From assembly GCA_024305405.1 (NCBI GenBank), contig JAKNDB010000109.1:4836001-4900000 (forward strand): DNA of 64,000 bases. The letters run 5' to 3'. How positions within the stretch are numbered: the stretch's first letter is position 1; each line of letters starts with the position of its first letter. Source of the stretch: Dirofilaria immitis (taxonomy: Eukaryota > Nematoda > Chromadorea > Rhabditida > Onchocercidae). The notes beneath the pieces were generated by a model. The model was not told the origin of the DNA. It saw only the letters and a program-made list of their open reading frames with translations, and searched no databases. Made by a program: the position numbers and the translations under genes. Positions 63,918-64,000 of the stretch are shown here, in pieces.

Positions 63918-64000
63918 TTTTTGTTCATCGAAACCAAGATTTTTTTGATGAATCAAGAGGAATCTTTCACGAAACTCTAGGCACGTTTACTGTAATACTG

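Noticed and set aside
1..64000. CRISPR arrays, prokaryotic operons or phage-like clusters
   Set aside because: No regularly spaced repeats, ribosome binding sites or gene-dense blocks are present. The window is eukaryotic.

Overview
The window looks like nuclear DNA of a parasitic nematode, most likely of the filarial/spirurid type. The base composition is very AT-rich and gene density is low. Introns carry GT...TTTCAG boundaries. One gene belongs to the nematode transthyretin-like family, and the other clear gene closely matches the PAPS synthase architecture known from nematodes. I cannot name the species.

Only two protein genes are recognised with confidence, both on the + strand. At 40.8-42.5 kb is a two-exon gene for a secreted transthyretin-like protein of 150 residues. 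At 45.66-49.62 kb is a 13-exon gene for bifunctional PAPS synthase (APS kinase followed by ATP sulfurylase, about 652 residues), the enzyme that makes the universal sulfate donor. Its exons and splice sites are intact, but three places each lack one base, all in short homopolymer runs. This points to consensus errors or a very young pseudogene.

Two fossils lie in the gene-poor DNA. At about 27.2-28.4 kb (minus strand) is a decayed BEL/Pao retrotransposon pol region with reverse transcriptase-connection, RNase H and post-RNase H segments, broken by stops. At 52,273-52,400 (minus strand) is a 128-bp fragment of 18S rRNA gene, set inside a duplicated copy of its flanking sequence.

At 2.0-6.7 kb there is weaker evidence for a minus-strand gene of small exons. 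Three exons (6653-6703, 5455-5594, 5130-5306) join in phase into a His/Gln/Pro-rich sequence of no family I recognise. Further unlinked candidate exons are listed at low confidence.

The rest (most of 6.7-27 kb, 28.4-38.9 kb and 49.6-64 kb) shows no recognisable genes. It holds AT-rich DNA, simple repeats (GTT-type at 16.1 kb, GA at 45.4 kb, ATT at the right end), short tandem duplications and some palindromes. No CRISPR array, tRNA gene, bacterial operon or complete transposon was seen. No new multi-gene system is evident.
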